Source of the DNA: Marinobacter sp. S0848L
GTDB lineage: Bacteria; Pseudomonadota; Gammaproteobacteria; Pseudomonadales; Oleiphilaceae
Direction: 5' to 3'
DNA: 64,000 nt
Assembly (NCBI RefSeq): GCF_023016065.1
Contig: NZ_JALKAQ010000011.1
Span: forward strand, 44,739 to 108,738
Shown one piece after another: positions 16,888 to 27,000 of the stretch. Each line of letters opens with the position of its first letter. The stretch's first letter is position 1. The position numbers were made by a program, and so were the translations under genes. The notes beneath the pieces were generated by a model, which was not told the origin of the DNA, ran no database searches, and saw only the letters and a program-made list of their open reading frames with translations.

Positions 16888-16920
16888 ACCCGGTCGGCTA
16901 GCTAGACAGCCCGGCCGGGT
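16888..16920. terminator. Hairpin between convergent ccmI and batD
   Basis: ACCCGG at 16888-16893 pairs with CCGGGT at 16915-16920, and inner GC-rich bases can extend the stem around a loop containing GCTAGCTAG. It lies 11 bp past the ccmI stop and overlaps the last codons of batD. No uridine tract follows on either strand, so it is at best a weak or factor-assisted terminator. Confidence 0.35.
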
Positions 16921-18631
16921 AAAGCGGAGCCAGTCCGTTTTGATTTTCCTTCCGAACGTCTCCTTGCCTTAGCTCGATTACCGCTTTCGCCAAGTTATTC
17001 CTCACGGTTTTATCGGCCTTCGCTGTGTCTTGCGTTCTCTGCGCATAGAGGCTGGCCTGAAACTCGCGCAGTGCGTCGCCAAGGTTTTGGCTGTTGCTAT
17101 AGCGCACGACCTCGGAGCTGTCGTTAAAGTTGGTGTCGGGGAATCGTTCCCGAGCCCAGCGAACTAACAACACCGGTGTTTCAGGTGCACCGTTTTGAAT
17201 TGCGGTAATGAGCTGGTTAAAGCGGTCTTTCTCGTTGCCGTTTGTGACGGCGGTATCGTTCGCCCGTGAGCCGGCTGTATTTTTGCGAAAGAACCACCAG
17301 AGGGCGACGGTGATTAGCCACAGGGCGCCCAATAATAGGGTAGTCCAGAACCACGGCGAGCTGCTATCAGCACCAGAATCCGGGTTGGTTTCGGATACCT
17401 GGCCGGTTGTGGGCTCCGGCTGTGAAGGTTCGCTGATTACCGGCTCGGCCGCAATGCTTCCGCCTTCAATTTGGTAACTGCGAGCGGGCAAAACGGCTTC
17501 TTCCAATTGATCAGTTTGGGTATTCCACCAAGGCACTCTCACTTCCGGGATGGTGATCTCGCCTGAATGTACCGGAACTAGCGCCGCCTCGAGCTGCAGA
17601 GTGGATTCAAGCCCGTCTGGAGTCGGTTCTGTGCTTCTTCGGGGTTGTTCCGGATAGTGCCGGAGGGCACCGGGATAGTCTACCGTGAGTGGTGGAAGTG
17701 CCTCGGAGGGCAGGCCGGCGGCCTGCATGACAAGGTTTCGGGTCAGGTTGCTGCCGGCTGTTAGTGTTTCGGTATCCGGTAGGCCGTTCTCGGCCAAAGC
17801 GAGATTGTCAGCTGGCAGCCAAGGCTTGTCCGCAGGGTAGCTCGCGGGTACTGGCTTTACTTGCACCGGGTAGAGCTGCTGGCTGTCTCTCAGGAAACGA
17901 AGCGCGCCGTTGGCCTCTCTCACTTGGCCTTCAAAGCGGATAGGGGGTAGTTCCAGTTCTTCGGGTGTCTGCGGGAATATGGCGTAACGCCGCTCCACCA
18001 CACGGTACCGTTTCCCGCCGCGCTGAGTGGTGAATTCCCGCTGTTTGCCCAAGCTTTCAATAATTGCATCGGGGTGTTGCGGGTCAGAAAGTTCGCCCCG
18101 TATCAGGTTGCCGGAGAAATACAGTTGTACGGTCAAGACCAGCTGTTCCTGTACGTAGACTTCGGCCTTGTCTGCGGACAACTCGACAAAACTGTCACGG
18201 TTTGCAGCGGGTTGGTCCGGAGGCGTGCCTGAGATGACTTCAATGGTGACAGGTTTGGAGCTGGCGTCTTTGAATTTAAGCGCCGGGATGGTCAGGGTCC
18301 CGGTGCGTGTCGGCGCAAGTTGGTAGGTCCAGGTGATCTCGCCCACCATGTCGCCATTGACCGTTTGCACGCTGTAACGCTGATTGCGTGCGAGGATTTC
18401 GAAATCCGGTTCCACTTGCTCAATGTCGGGTGAAGGTAGCTGCGACAGATCAAAGTTGAACAGGTTGCTGAGATTGAGCTCGATGTTCATCGAGCCTTTT
18501 ACTGTCAAGGTCAGAACTTCGCCCTCGTAAAGCTGATCCCGATCGGGCTCGGCCGTCAGTTCGTTGGCCGAGAGCGGGCCGGCAATCAGGAGCAGCAAGT
18601 AAAAGAGGGAAGACAGAAGGTTCTTTACCAT
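16898..18631 (-). CDS. batD: BatD-like periplasmic protein
   Basis: The 577-aa product has a signal peptide (MVKNLLSSLFYLLLLIAGPLSA), a large beta-rich periplasmic region of the BatD family (about 22-400, beginning NELTAEPDRDQLYEGEVLTL) and one TM helix (WFWTTLLLGALWLITVALWW, about 427-447) followed by a cytoplasmic tail. It closes an operon of moxR, DUF58, DUF4381, batA and batB-type genes. Bat proteins were named for aerotolerance in Bacteroides, but a general role in stress or envelope quality control is as likely. The ATG lies inside the 3' end of the batB-like gene (7-nt overlap). Confidence 0.85.
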   Translation of the reverse strand: MVKNLLSSLFYLLLLIAGPLSANELTAEPDRDQLYEGEVLTLTVKGSMNIELNLSNLFNFDLSQLPSPDIEQVEPDFEILARNQRYSVQTVNGDMVGEITWTYQLAPTRTGTLTIPALKFKDASSKPVTIEVISGTPPDQPAANRDSFVELSADKAEVYVQEQLVLTVQLYFSGNLIRGELSDPQHPDAIIESLGKQREFTTQRGGKRYRVVERRYAIFPQTPEELELPPIRFEGQVREANGALRFLRDSQQLYPVQVKPVPASYPADKPWLPADNLALAENGLPDTETLTAGSNLTRNLVMQAAGLPSEALPPLTVDYPGALRHYPEQPRRSTEPTPDGLESTLQLEAALVPVHSGEITIPEVRVPWWNTQTDQLEEAVLPARSYQIEGGSIAAEPVISEPSQPEPTTGQVSETNPDSGADSSSPWFWTTLLLGALWLITVALWWFFRKNTAGSRANDTAVTNGNEKDRFNQLITAIQNGAPETPVLLVRWARERFPDTNFNDSSEVVRYSNSQNLGDALREFQASLYAQRTQDTAKADKTVRNNLAKAVIELRQGDVRKENQNGLAPLYPAGLSS

Positions 18632-20439
18632 GGTGTATCGCCCTCGTCGCGTTGGGTCTGGCGTTGTTGATACTGTTGCAGGAATTTACGTTGCAGTAAG
18701 CCCCCCGGGTTGTCAGGCACTCGCCGTAGCATCTGTTCTTGCCCTTGGCTCAGGGGCTGTTCATTCACCGGCACAGGCGCTTCGGCGCCGGGTGTCTGCT
18801 CGGGATTTTGTTCCGGTGGCTGGGCGTTGGCGTCTTGCTCGGCTTCCGACTGCTCTTGCTGCTCTTGTGGCTGCTGACCGTTCTGATTTTGGCTTTCAGG
18901 AGATTGCTGGTTGTCCTGGTCTTGTTGCTCACCGTTCTGGCTTTCGTCGCCATCATTGGACTGTGATTCATCGCCTTCTTGAGAGTCGCCGCTCTCGTTG
19001 TCGGAATTGTTCTGCTGCGAATTCTGGTTTTGTTGCTGATTCTCTTCGCCGTTTTGATCCTGGCTCTGTTGTTGCTCAAGAAGCTGCTTGACTAGATCAT
19101 AGTTGAACCGGGCGTCGGCGTGTTCAGGACGTTCTTCCAGCACTTGCTCGTAGGCTTCCAGTGCTTCTTCCAGCTTGCCTGCCCGGGCCAGGGCATTGCC
19201 GCGATTGTAGTGACCGGTTATGTCAGCGGATTTGGAAAAGGCGTCAGTGGCCGCGTCATACTTGCCGGCACGGTACAGAGCCGAGCCCCGCCAATCGGGC
19301 AGTTCCAATAGCTCGGCGGCTTTGTTCGGGTTTTGCTCGATCAGCTCCGGGCCACGCTGGTCGTCTCTTTGCCAAAGGCTGCCCCAGTCCAATGCCATCG
19401 CGGGCCTTGGAGCCATGGTGATTGGCAGCATGGTGAGCGCGAGAACGGCAAACGCCCCTCGGCGCCAGCCCATCAGCAACAACGGCAGTGCCAGCCATAG
19501 CAGCCAATAACCATCGTCCTGCCAGCGATTGATGGTGAGGCCATCCTCGCTATCCAGCCATTCATCGGCCGTTTCGGGTTCGACTTTCAATGCTTGGAGG
19601 TCGGTGTTATCCAGTGTCATCTCGTGACTCTCTCCACCCGATTGCTGGGCCAGGTTCGCGAGTGCATCGGGGTTGGCTTTGGTCATCACGATGTTGTTGC
19701 CGTCGCGAATGAAACCGTGACGGGGCAGGGGAATGGGGCCGCCTTCTTCTGTGCCGACGGTTAAAGTGCTGAGCGCGTAGGGTGTCGCGCCGAGTTGTTC
19801 ACTCACGCTGTTTCGATAGTTTTCGGATACATCGTCGGCGATCAGAAGAATCCGGCCACGCCCGGGCGCACCATTGTTCAGCAGATTGATGGCTTCCTTG
19901 ATGGCAAGGTCAGCGCGGTTGCCCTGTGCCGGCATGATCGTAGGTTCGAGCACGCTGAGCATGGCTTCAATGGTGCGGTGGTCTTCGGTCAGAGGGGTCA
20001 CCACATGAGCATCACCCGCAAACACCAGCAGCGCCGTGAGGCCGCCTTGACGCTCCTCTAGAATGTCCCGAATTTTACGCTTTGCGAGGGTCAGTCTGTC
20101 TGGCTCGGTATCCGTGGCCAGCATAGATAACGATAAATCCAGCGCAATTACCAGACTGTCTTGCGGTTGCTTCAGCGGCGTTGGCGCTTGTCGCCAGCTG
20201 GGGCCAGCCAGCGCAATGGCCAGAACGATAAGGGCCAGGCTTAAGGGCCAGAACGGAGACGCGGTGGCACGATCAGAAGCGTTGCCACGCCGGCGAATCA
20301 ATGGTTTGAGCAGTGCCGGGGAAATGTAACGCGCCCAACCGGCATCGCCTTGTCCCAGGCGGCTTTTGAGTAGGTAGAGCAATGGAATCGCAAACAGTAA
20401 ACAAAGCCAAAGGGGCCGTAAAAAGTGAAAATCAGCCAC
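18625..20439 (-). CDS. BatB-type VWA protein fused to TPR repeats, with Q/N/E-rich tail
   Basis: This 604-aa protein has an aerotolerance-type membrane N-terminus (LRPLWLCLLFAIPLLYLL), a second TM, and a von Willebrand A domain (about 90-265) with the MIDAS motif ALDLSLSMLATD. Another TM region lies near 313-345. A TPR part follows (about 385-450: GHYNRGNALARAGKLEEALE). The last 150 residues are an extreme low-complexity tract of Q, N, E, S and D. It combines what are separate BatB and BatC proteins in Bacteroidetes. Its start overlaps batA by 8 nt and its end overlaps batD. Confidence 0.85.
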   Translation of the reverse strand: MADFHFLRPLWLCLLFAIPLLYLLKSRLGQGDAGWARYISPALLKPLIRRRGNASDRATASPFWPLSLALIVLAIALAGPSWRQAPTPLKQPQDSLVIALDLSLSMLATDTEPDRLTLAKRKIRDILEERQGGLTALLVFAGDAHVVTPLTEDHRTIEAMLSVLEPTIMPAQGNRADLAIKEAINLLNNGAPGRGRILLIADDVSENYRNSVSEQLGATPYALSTLTVGTEEGGPIPLPRHGFIRDGNNIVMTKANPDALANLAQQSGGESHEMTLDNTDLQALKVEPETADEWLDSEDGLTINRWQDDGYWLLWLALPLLLMGWRRGAFAVLALTMLPITMAPRPAMALDWGSLWQRDDQRGPELIEQNPNKAAELLELPDWRGSALYRAGKYDAATDAFSKSADITGHYNRGNALARAGKLEEALEAYEQVLEERPEHADARFNYDLVKQLLEQQQSQDQNGEENQQQNQNSQQNNSDNESGDSQEGDESQSNDGDESQNGEQQDQDNQQSPESQNQNGQQPQEQQEQSEAEQDANAQPPEQNPEQTPGAEAPVPVNEQPLSQGQEQMLRRVPDNPGGLLQRKFLQQYQQRQTQRDEGDTPW

Positions 20440-21451
20440 TGTAAGCCTCCGTTTCAGGCATAGAGCGAGAGCGGGAATTGGCGACGCGGGAAACGATTAA
20501 CAGCAGCCAGATCAGGATCGCAAAACCAGCGGGCCAAACGTAGAGCTCGGTCACCGGGCGGAAGAACTGGCCTTCCTGTTCAATAGGCTCCAGTCGGTTG
20601 ATGCTGTCGTAAATCATTTCGAGCTCCGGCAGGCTGCGGGCGCGGAAGTACCGGCCCCCGGTTTGCTCGGCCATTCGGTTAAGCAGCTCTTCGTCCAGAT
20701 CGCGGGACGGGTTTACCCGGCGTGTGCCCAGTAAGCCCCGTTGAATCACGGATTCTGCACCAATGCCGATGGTGTAGAGCCTTACGCCCGCGGCTGCGGC
20801 GATATCAATGGCTTTGTCCGGGCTGATTTCGCCGGCGGTGTTGGCCCCGTCGGTGAGCATGATGGCAACGCGCTGGTCTTGCGGGCGGTCGCGTAGCCGT
20901 TTTACGGCAAGACCCACTGCATCGCCGATGGCCGTAGCGCGACCAGCCATACCCAGGCCTGATTCAAGCAATAGCGTACGAACGGTTTCTCGGTCAAACG
21001 TGAGAGGGGCCTGTACGTAGGGTTCGGTGCCGAAAAGAATCAAGCCCAGCCGGTCGCCTTCACGTTGATCGATAAAGTCGTTAAGCACTCGCTTTACCGC
21101 TTGAAGGCGATTGATGCTGCGACCGCGCAACACCATGTCTTGTTCTTCCATGCTCGGTGAAATATCGACCACCAGCATCAGATCCCGCCCGGTGATGGGC
21201 ATTTGCACCTGCTCTCCTACATGTTGAGGTCGGGCGAGAGCGACCACCAGGCAAAGCCAGGCCGCCAGAATGAGCAGCTTTCGCCACCAGGGATTGGTTC
21301 TGCCCTGCGTGCTGACTCCCGGCATATTGGCAAGCCAATGGCCGACAGGAATTACCGGTGCATCCACCGGCTCGCTTTTTTGCTTTCGCAAGATCAGCAA
21401 CAGCGGCAGCACAACAAGTAACAAAGCCCAAGGGTATGCCAGGCTGATCAT
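20432..21451 (-). CDS. batA: BatA-type VWA-domain membrane protein
   Basis: The protein (339 aa from this start) begins with a TM helix (MISLAYPWALLLVVLPLLL), then a second TM (LLILAAWLCLVVALARP) and a VWA domain (about 85-280) with the MIDAS motif VVDISPSMEEQD and a later TDGANTAG loop. It ends with a TM (VWPAGFAILIWLLLIVS) near 320. The frame extends six codons further up, but ATG 21451 overlaps the DUF4381 stop as ATGA and has GGAGG 7 nt before it. MoxR-type AAA+ ATPases and VWA proteins of this sort act together as a chaperone-like pair. Confidence 0.88.
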   Translation of the reverse strand: MISLAYPWALLLVVLPLLLILRKQKSEPVDAPVIPVGHWLANMPGVSTQGRTNPWWRKLLILAAWLCLVVALARPQHVGEQVQMPITGRDLMLVVDISPSMEEQDMVLRGRSINRLQAVKRVLNDFIDQREGDRLGLILFGTEPYVQAPLTFDRETVRTLLLESGLGMAGRATAIGDAVGLAVKRLRDRPQDQRVAIMLTDGANTAGEISPDKAIDIAAAAGVRLYTIGIGAESVIQRGLLGTRRVNPSRDLDEELLNRMAEQTGGRYFRARSLPELEMIYDSINRLEPIEQEGQFFRPVTELYVWPAGFAILIWLLLIVSRVANSRSRSMPETEAYSG

Positions 21452-21915
21452 AGCTGGGCCTCCAGCCAAAGGGAGGCAAATGCCAACGCATTACGAGGAG
21501 CAATAGCGGGTTTGGGTTGCCAGGCCGCGGCGACCAGCGCTTCAGCGGTCGGGCGCGATGCAATCCGGTCTTTGGGAAGGGTTTCCAACAGGAAGGCTGC
21601 CCATTCATCTCCGGTCATGGATTCCGGGTAACGGTTTTGGTGAGTCTGGCGCGCAACGCGTTTGAGTAGCCGGTTCAAATCACCGTACCATGCTGGGTCG
21701 TTGCACATCTGCTGGCTCAGCGTTGCCAGCTCCGCTTTGGCCTGGCGTTTCCATGCGGTGCGCGCACGGTGACGTTGCCAGGCCCACACCAACGCGATTA
21801 ATGCGATCAGACACAACGCGGCAAGCACCCACCAGCCCGGTGCTGGCGGCCACCAGCCACCGGTTTCTGGCAGATGGATGTCTTTGAGCTGGGCCAGTGG
21901 ATCTTCGGGATTCAT
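21448..21915 (-). CDS. DUF4381 domain membrane protein
   Basis: The 155-aa protein opens with PLAQLKDIHLPETGGWWPPA, the DUF4381 signature, followed by one TM helix (GWWVLAALCLIALIALVWAW, about 27-46) and a cytoplasmic basic helical domain containing WYGDLNRLLKRVARQTH. DUF4381 proteins are found only in moxR-DUF58-bat operons and their role is unknown. Its start overlaps the DUF58 stop (TGATG). Confidence 0.85.
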   Translation of the reverse strand: MNPEDPLAQLKDIHLPETGGWWPPAPGWWVLAALCLIALIALVWAWQRHRARTAWKRQAKAELATLSQQMCNDPAWYGDLNRLLKRVARQTHQNRYPESMTGDEWAAFLLETLPKDRIASRPTAEALVAAAWQPKPAIAPRNALAFASLWLEAQL

Positions 21916-22847
21916 CAGATCTTTCCTCCCGGCCCGAGCTGGAATCTCAGAGCTTCGGCCGGATCGTCCGGCGTCATAATGGTGGATGCGTGCACGCCGG
22001 ATGTCCGGAAGCAGTCGGCCAACTGCTTTTCGTGGCTGGAAATTTTGGCCTGCCAGGCTTTCTGGAAGCTCGGATTGGCGGCATCAAACCAGACCGGTCC
22101 TTCGGGGCCGGCAACCGCAAATTGTCCGCTGCGTGGCAGTTCTTTTTCAAGCGGGTCCATGATTCTCAGGGCGCTCACGCTGTTATGCCTTGCCAGCGCT
22201 CCTAACAAGGTGGTGGTTTCGTTGGAAATGTTCATGAAGTCACTGACGATGAAAATACGGCTGCCGGTGTGAGCAACTCGACGAGCTTCGGACAACGCCT
22301 TGTTCAACTCAGGGCCTTCAGGAAGCGACGGGGTCGGCGGAACGCCGGGTTGATGTTGCTGCCTGGCCACTGTGTCCAATAGCCGTAACAACGATTTTTT
22401 ACGCCGGGCAGGCCGTAACACTTCAAGCTCCTGATGATTGAAAACCAGCCCCCCCACTTGATCGCCCGCCATCAGCGCAAGCCAAGCTAGCAGTGCGGTG
22501 GTCTGAGCGCATCGGGCTTGTTTGTATGCGCCGGTGCTGGCGAAGAACAGGGTGGGCCCCAAATCCGCAATAAGCAGAACCGGGCGCTCGCGTTCCTCCT
22601 CGAACAGTTTGGTGTGGGGCGATTGGCGCCGAGCCGTTACGCGCCAGTCAATACTGCGAATATCGTCTCCGGGCTGGTATTGACGAACTTCCGCGAAGGT
22701 CATGCCCCGGCCGCGCTGGCGCGATTGCCTCATGCCAGCCTGACGGCCACGTACCTGCCGTGCCGAGGGCAGTTTCAACGCCCTGGCGTCGGCTTGTAAA
22801 CGAACCAGATCCTGTAAAGTGGCGTGGGTGACAGCTGTGTTGCCCAT
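21915..22847 (-). CDS. DUF58 domain protein (MoxR-associated)
   Basis: The protein (310 aa) contains the DUF58 core motif SRQRGRGMTFAEVRQYQPGD followed by IRSIDWRVTARR, then a VWA-like region (PVLLIADLGPTLFF and SRIFIVSDFMNIS). It is encoded directly after moxR and before DUF4381 and batA. DUF58 proteins are taken to be partners of MoxR ATPases. The frame runs upstream to a GTG at 22886, one base past the moxR stop but without a ribosome-binding site; ATG 22847 behind AGAGAAAG is preferred, with limited certainty. Confidence 0.85.
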   Translation of the reverse strand: MGNTAVTHATLQDLVRLQADARALKLPSARQVRGRQAGMRQSRQRGRGMTFAEVRQYQPGDDIRSIDWRVTARRQSPHTKLFEEERERPVLLIADLGPTLFFASTGAYKQARCAQTTALLAWLALMAGDQVGGLVFNHQELEVLRPARRKKSLLRLLDTVARQQHQPGVPPTPSLPEGPELNKALSEARRVAHTGSRIFIVSDFMNISNETTTLLGALARHNSVSALRIMDPLEKELPRSGQFAVAGPEGPVWFDAANPSFQKAWQAKISSHEKQLADCFRTSGVHASTIMTPDDPAEALRFQLGPGGKI

Positions 22848-22887
22848 GAGTCTTTCTCTTGTCGCCGAAGCGGGTTTTGCAAACACG

Positions 22888-23850
22888 TCAGGCAGTTACG
22901 GGAACCCGGTCAATCAGCCTTTGCAGCACGGCATCGGCTGTCATGCCCTCGGCTTCCGCCTCGAAGGTCAGAAGAATCCGGTGACGAAGCACGTCAAAGG
23001 CCATGGTTCGGATGTCATCGGGTGTCACGTAGTCCCGGCCGTCCAACCAGGCCAGCGCCCGGGCGCAGCGGTCCAGTGCGATGGTACCGCGTGGACTGGC
23101 ACCAAAGGCCGTCCAGCGCGCCAGTTCCGTGTCGAGTGCAGCAGCATCCCGAGTCGCAAGTATTAACGCTAGCAAATACTGTTCTACCGGTTCGGCCATA
23201 TAAATATCGGAGATTTCCTGGCGTGCCTCCATCACCTGATCTTCTGTTAGACGAATGTCTACGTTCGGAATTCCCTGACGGTAGTCACTGCGGGCCAGGT
23301 GCAGAATCTCTCTTTCCGCGTCGGCACTTGGGTAGTCAATTACCACGTGCATGAGGAAGCGATCGAGCTGGGCTTCGGGCAGAGGGTAAGTGCCTTCTTG
23401 TTCGATCGGGTTTTGGGTGGCCATCACCATAAACAGTTTCGGCAGCGGGAAGGTTTGCATGCCCACACTGATCTGGCGTTCACCCATGGCTTCAAGCAGC
23501 GCCGATTGCACTTTTGCAGGGGCACGGTTGATTTCGTCTGCCAGCACCAGATTGTGGAATATGGGCCCACGCTGGAATTCGAACAGGCCGGTTTCAGCCC
23601 GGTAGATTTCGCTACCGGTTACGTCAGACGGCAACAGGTCCGGGGTGAACTGAATTCGGTGGAAATCGCCTTCGATGTGGTCGGCAAGGGCTTTAACGGC
23701 GGTGGTTTTAGCCAGCCCGGGCGCACCCTCCACCAGAAGATGGCCATCGGCCAAAAGGGCAATCAAAAGACGGTCTACCAGCTTGTCCTGGCCGATGATG
23801 CGCTTTGCCAGTTGTGCTCTGAGGGCACCGAAAGTTTGCTGTAACGACAT
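22888..23850 (-). CDS. MoxR-family AAA+ ATPase
   Basis: The protein (320 aa from this start) is a MoxR-type AAA+ ATPase. Walker A is VEGAPGLAKTTAVKAL, Walker B is NLVLADEINRAPAKVQ, sensor 1 is MVMATQNPIEQEGTYPLPEA, and the family motif DRFLMHVVIDYP follows. It leads the bat operon and probably drives conformational work with the VWA proteins. The frame continues 32 codons further up to a TTG, but ATG 23850 gives the usual MSLQQTFGALRAQL start and the usual family length. It is divergent from the glutamate dehydrogenase gene. Confidence 0.92.
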   Translation of the reverse strand: MSLQQTFGALRAQLAKRIIGQDKLVDRLLIALLADGHLLVEGAPGLAKTTAVKALADHIEGDFHRIQFTPDLLPSDVTGSEIYRAETGLFEFQRGPIFHNLVLADEINRAPAKVQSALLEAMGERQISVGMQTFPLPKLFMVMATQNPIEQEGTYPLPEAQLDRFLMHVVIDYPSADAEREILHLARSDYRQGIPNVDIRLTEDQVMEARQEISDIYMAEPVEQYLLALILATRDAAALDTELARWTAFGASPRGTIALDRCARALAWLDGRDYVTPDDIRTMAFDVLRHRILLTFEAEAEGMTADAVLQRLIDRVPVTA

Positions 23851-24016
23851 GAGGTTTACTGCTCTTGGTGTTGAAGGTCTGTTGGCGCCTCCGAAATTGC
23901 GCCTAAGTAGTTGCCGAAGTTTTGAGGGCGGGCCAGCAAAAATCAAGGGTTTGACTATGCTTATGTGACGATAAGCGGATTACGTTTCTTTCACACAAAA
24001 TAATTTGAGGTCGGAT

Positions 24017-27000
24017 ATGAACGCGCTGACAATCGCCAGCAAAGAGCAGTTTTTTGATCAGTTGTCAGAAGCCTTTGCACAAAAGATTGCGAAGAGCGAA
24101 GCGAAGAAGATTGCCGAGTTCGCTCGGTTGCATTATGCCCATATTCCTCTGGAAGAGCTGGTAAGCCGACGATTCTCCGACACCTACGGCGCGGTTCTGG
24201 CCGCCTGGCAGTTTTTGCAGAAGCGAACCGCCGATGAAACACCGGTGTCGGTATTCAACCCGGACCTCGAGAGTGATGGCTGGCAGTCTACCCATACCGT
24301 TATCTTTATCCTGCATCCGAACATTCCTTTCCTGATTGACTCGCTGCGTATGGCCGTCAATCAGCGTGAAATCGGCACCCATTCTATCCAGCATTCGGTC
24401 TTTCAGGTTGAACGCGAGAAGTCCGGCAAGCTCAAAAAGATCCACGCCGCCAGAAAGTCCGATTCTGCGGGTTATGAGGCGTTTATCGTACTGGAAATTG
24501 ACCGGCACACCTCGCCGAAGGAACTCAGTAGTCTCGAGAAAAACCTGCAAAGCGTGTTGCACGAAGTGCGCATCGCCGTTGAAGACTTCCCGATTGTGCA
24601 AGACAAGGTTGCGGGCATCATCAACGAGCTCGACAGCACAACCGCCGGGGTGAGTGCTGACGACAAGCAAGAAGCCAAGGCATTCATGAGCTGGCTCTCG
24701 GACGACCACTTCACCTTTTTGGGCTACGACGAATACGATTTCGTAAAAGATAAAAAGGGCATGGTGGTGCAGCGTGTCGCCAATTCCGAGCTGGGGATTT
24801 TCCGCGTTAACAACGAGCGCCCGGAAAAAGTGCGGCTGAACGAACTGCCGCAGCGTACCCGCCACGCCATGACTCGAGCCGACGACATCTTCATATTTGC
24901 AAAGTCGGCCCAGCGCTCCCGTGTGCACCGCCCGGCTTACCCGGACTATATCGCGGTGAAGAAGTTCAACAGCAAAGGCGAAGTAATAGGCGAACGCCGT
25001 TTCCTTGGCTTGTACACTTCTCGTGTATACAACGAGCGCCCCGATGAAATTCCGTTGCTGCGCCGCAAGTTTGACGCAGTCATGGACGGCTCGGGCTTTA
25101 TCCCCAGCGATTATGCAGGCAAAGAGCTGGTGCAGATTCTGACCCTGTACCCGCGCGATGAATTGTTTCAGATTGAAACGGATGAGCTGCTGAAAGTGGC
25201 GAAAAGCATTCTGTATATACAGGAACGCCGGCGTATCGAGCTGTTCATGCGTGAAGATGTTTATGGCCAGTTTGTTACCTGTCTGGCGTTCTTCCCCCGG
25301 GACATCTACAACACCGAATTGCGCGTAAAGGTGGAGCAGGTCTTGATGGACCGGCTGGACGCCCACGATATTGAGTTCGTGACGCATTTCTCCGAGTCTC
25401 CGCTTGCACGGGTACAGTTCACGATTCGGGTACCCCAGGTCGAAAACCGCGATCTGCCGTTGGCTGACATTCGCGATCAGGTCATTGATCTTGCCCAGTC
25501 GTGGCGTGACGGGCTAGACGTGGCACTGACCGAGGCCTACGGAGAAGAGTCCGGCAACGAATTGTACCGTTTGTGGGCGAGCGGTTTTCCAGCCAGCTAT
25601 GTCGCCATGTTCTCGCCCAGACGTGCTGCGGTGGATCTGGAGCACATTGCTGCGGCCGTTCGCGATAAAGATCTGTCGATGAGCTTTTACCGAGCGCTGG
25701 AAGAATCTGAAAGCAATCTGCATTTCAAACTTTTCTACCCGGACGAGCCTTTGCCGTTATCCGATGTGATGCCCATTTTTGACAATCTGGGTTTCCGGGT
25801 TATCGGTGAACACCCGTTTGAGGTGACAGAACGTTCAGGCCAGACGGTGTGGATTCATGATTTCACCTTGCAGGCGTACACTGGTGAGGCACTGGACATT
25901 CATCGAATCCGCCCGATTTTCGAAGAGCTTTTCCGGCGGGTCTGGCATGGTGAGGCCGAAAACGATGCGTTCAACCGCATGATGTTGACCTCATACATGG
26001 GCTGGCGAGAAATTGCCTTGCTGCGGACTTACGCGCGGTACATGCGCCAGATTCGTTTCTCGAACAGTCAGACGTTTATCTCCAACACCTTGGTGAATCA
26101 CGTCAACCTGACCAACCTTTTGCTGGAATTCTTTGACGTTCGGTTCAACCCGGATCGTTACAAGAGCGCTGCAAAATGCGAGGCGGCGCAGCAAAAGCTG
26201 GAGATTGAATTTCACGCAGGCCTGGACAACGTTGACAACCTGAGTGAAGACCGGGTACTCCGGCTCTATCTCGAGTTAATGCAGGCAACCTTGAGAACCA
26301 ACTACTTTCAGCCAGACGGAGAAGGTAAGCCGAAGCCCTACATCAGTGTGAAGTTTGATCCGACTCGTATTCCGGATGTCCCACTTCCGCTGCCGATGTT
26401 CGAGATCTTTGTTTATTCGCCGCGCGTCGAGGGTGTGCACTTGCGAGGCGGCAAAGTTGCCCGGGGTGGATTGCGCTGGTCGGACCGTTACGAAGACTAC
26501 CGCACCGAAGTGCTGGGGCTAGTGAAAGCCCAGCAGGTCAAGAATGCGGTCATCGTGCCGGTTGGTGCCAAAGGTGGCTTCGTGGCCAAACAGCTGCCGT
26601 CGCCGTCCGACCGTGAAGCCTTCCAGGCGGAAGGGAAGGAAGCTTATAAGACGTTCATCCGGGGCCTGCTGGATATTACCGATAATCTGGTGGATGCCGG
26701 AATTCAGCCGCCGGAGCAAGTTGTGCGGCATGATGAAGACGATCACTACCTGGTGGTGGCCGCGGATAAAGGAACCGCGACCTTCTCCGACATTGCAAAC
26801 GGTTTGGCAGCGGAGTACGGCTTCTGGATGGGAGATGCCTTCGCGTCTGGTGGCAGTAACGGTTATGACCACAAGAAGATGGGCATTACTGCCCGCGGAG
26901 CCTGGGTGTCGGTAGAACGTCACTTCCGTGAAATGGGTATCAACCCGGCGGAAGACGAATTCACCGCCATCGGTATCGGCGACATGGGAGGCGACGTCTT

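Noticed and set aside
23951..23985. TTGACT at 23951 as a gdhB promoter
   Set aside because: No acceptable -10 element occurs 16-18 nt downstream.
24065..25387. 440-aa open frame on the minus strand opposite gdhB
   Set aside because: It lies fully inside a well-supported gene, has no family features and reflects the codon bias of the real frame.
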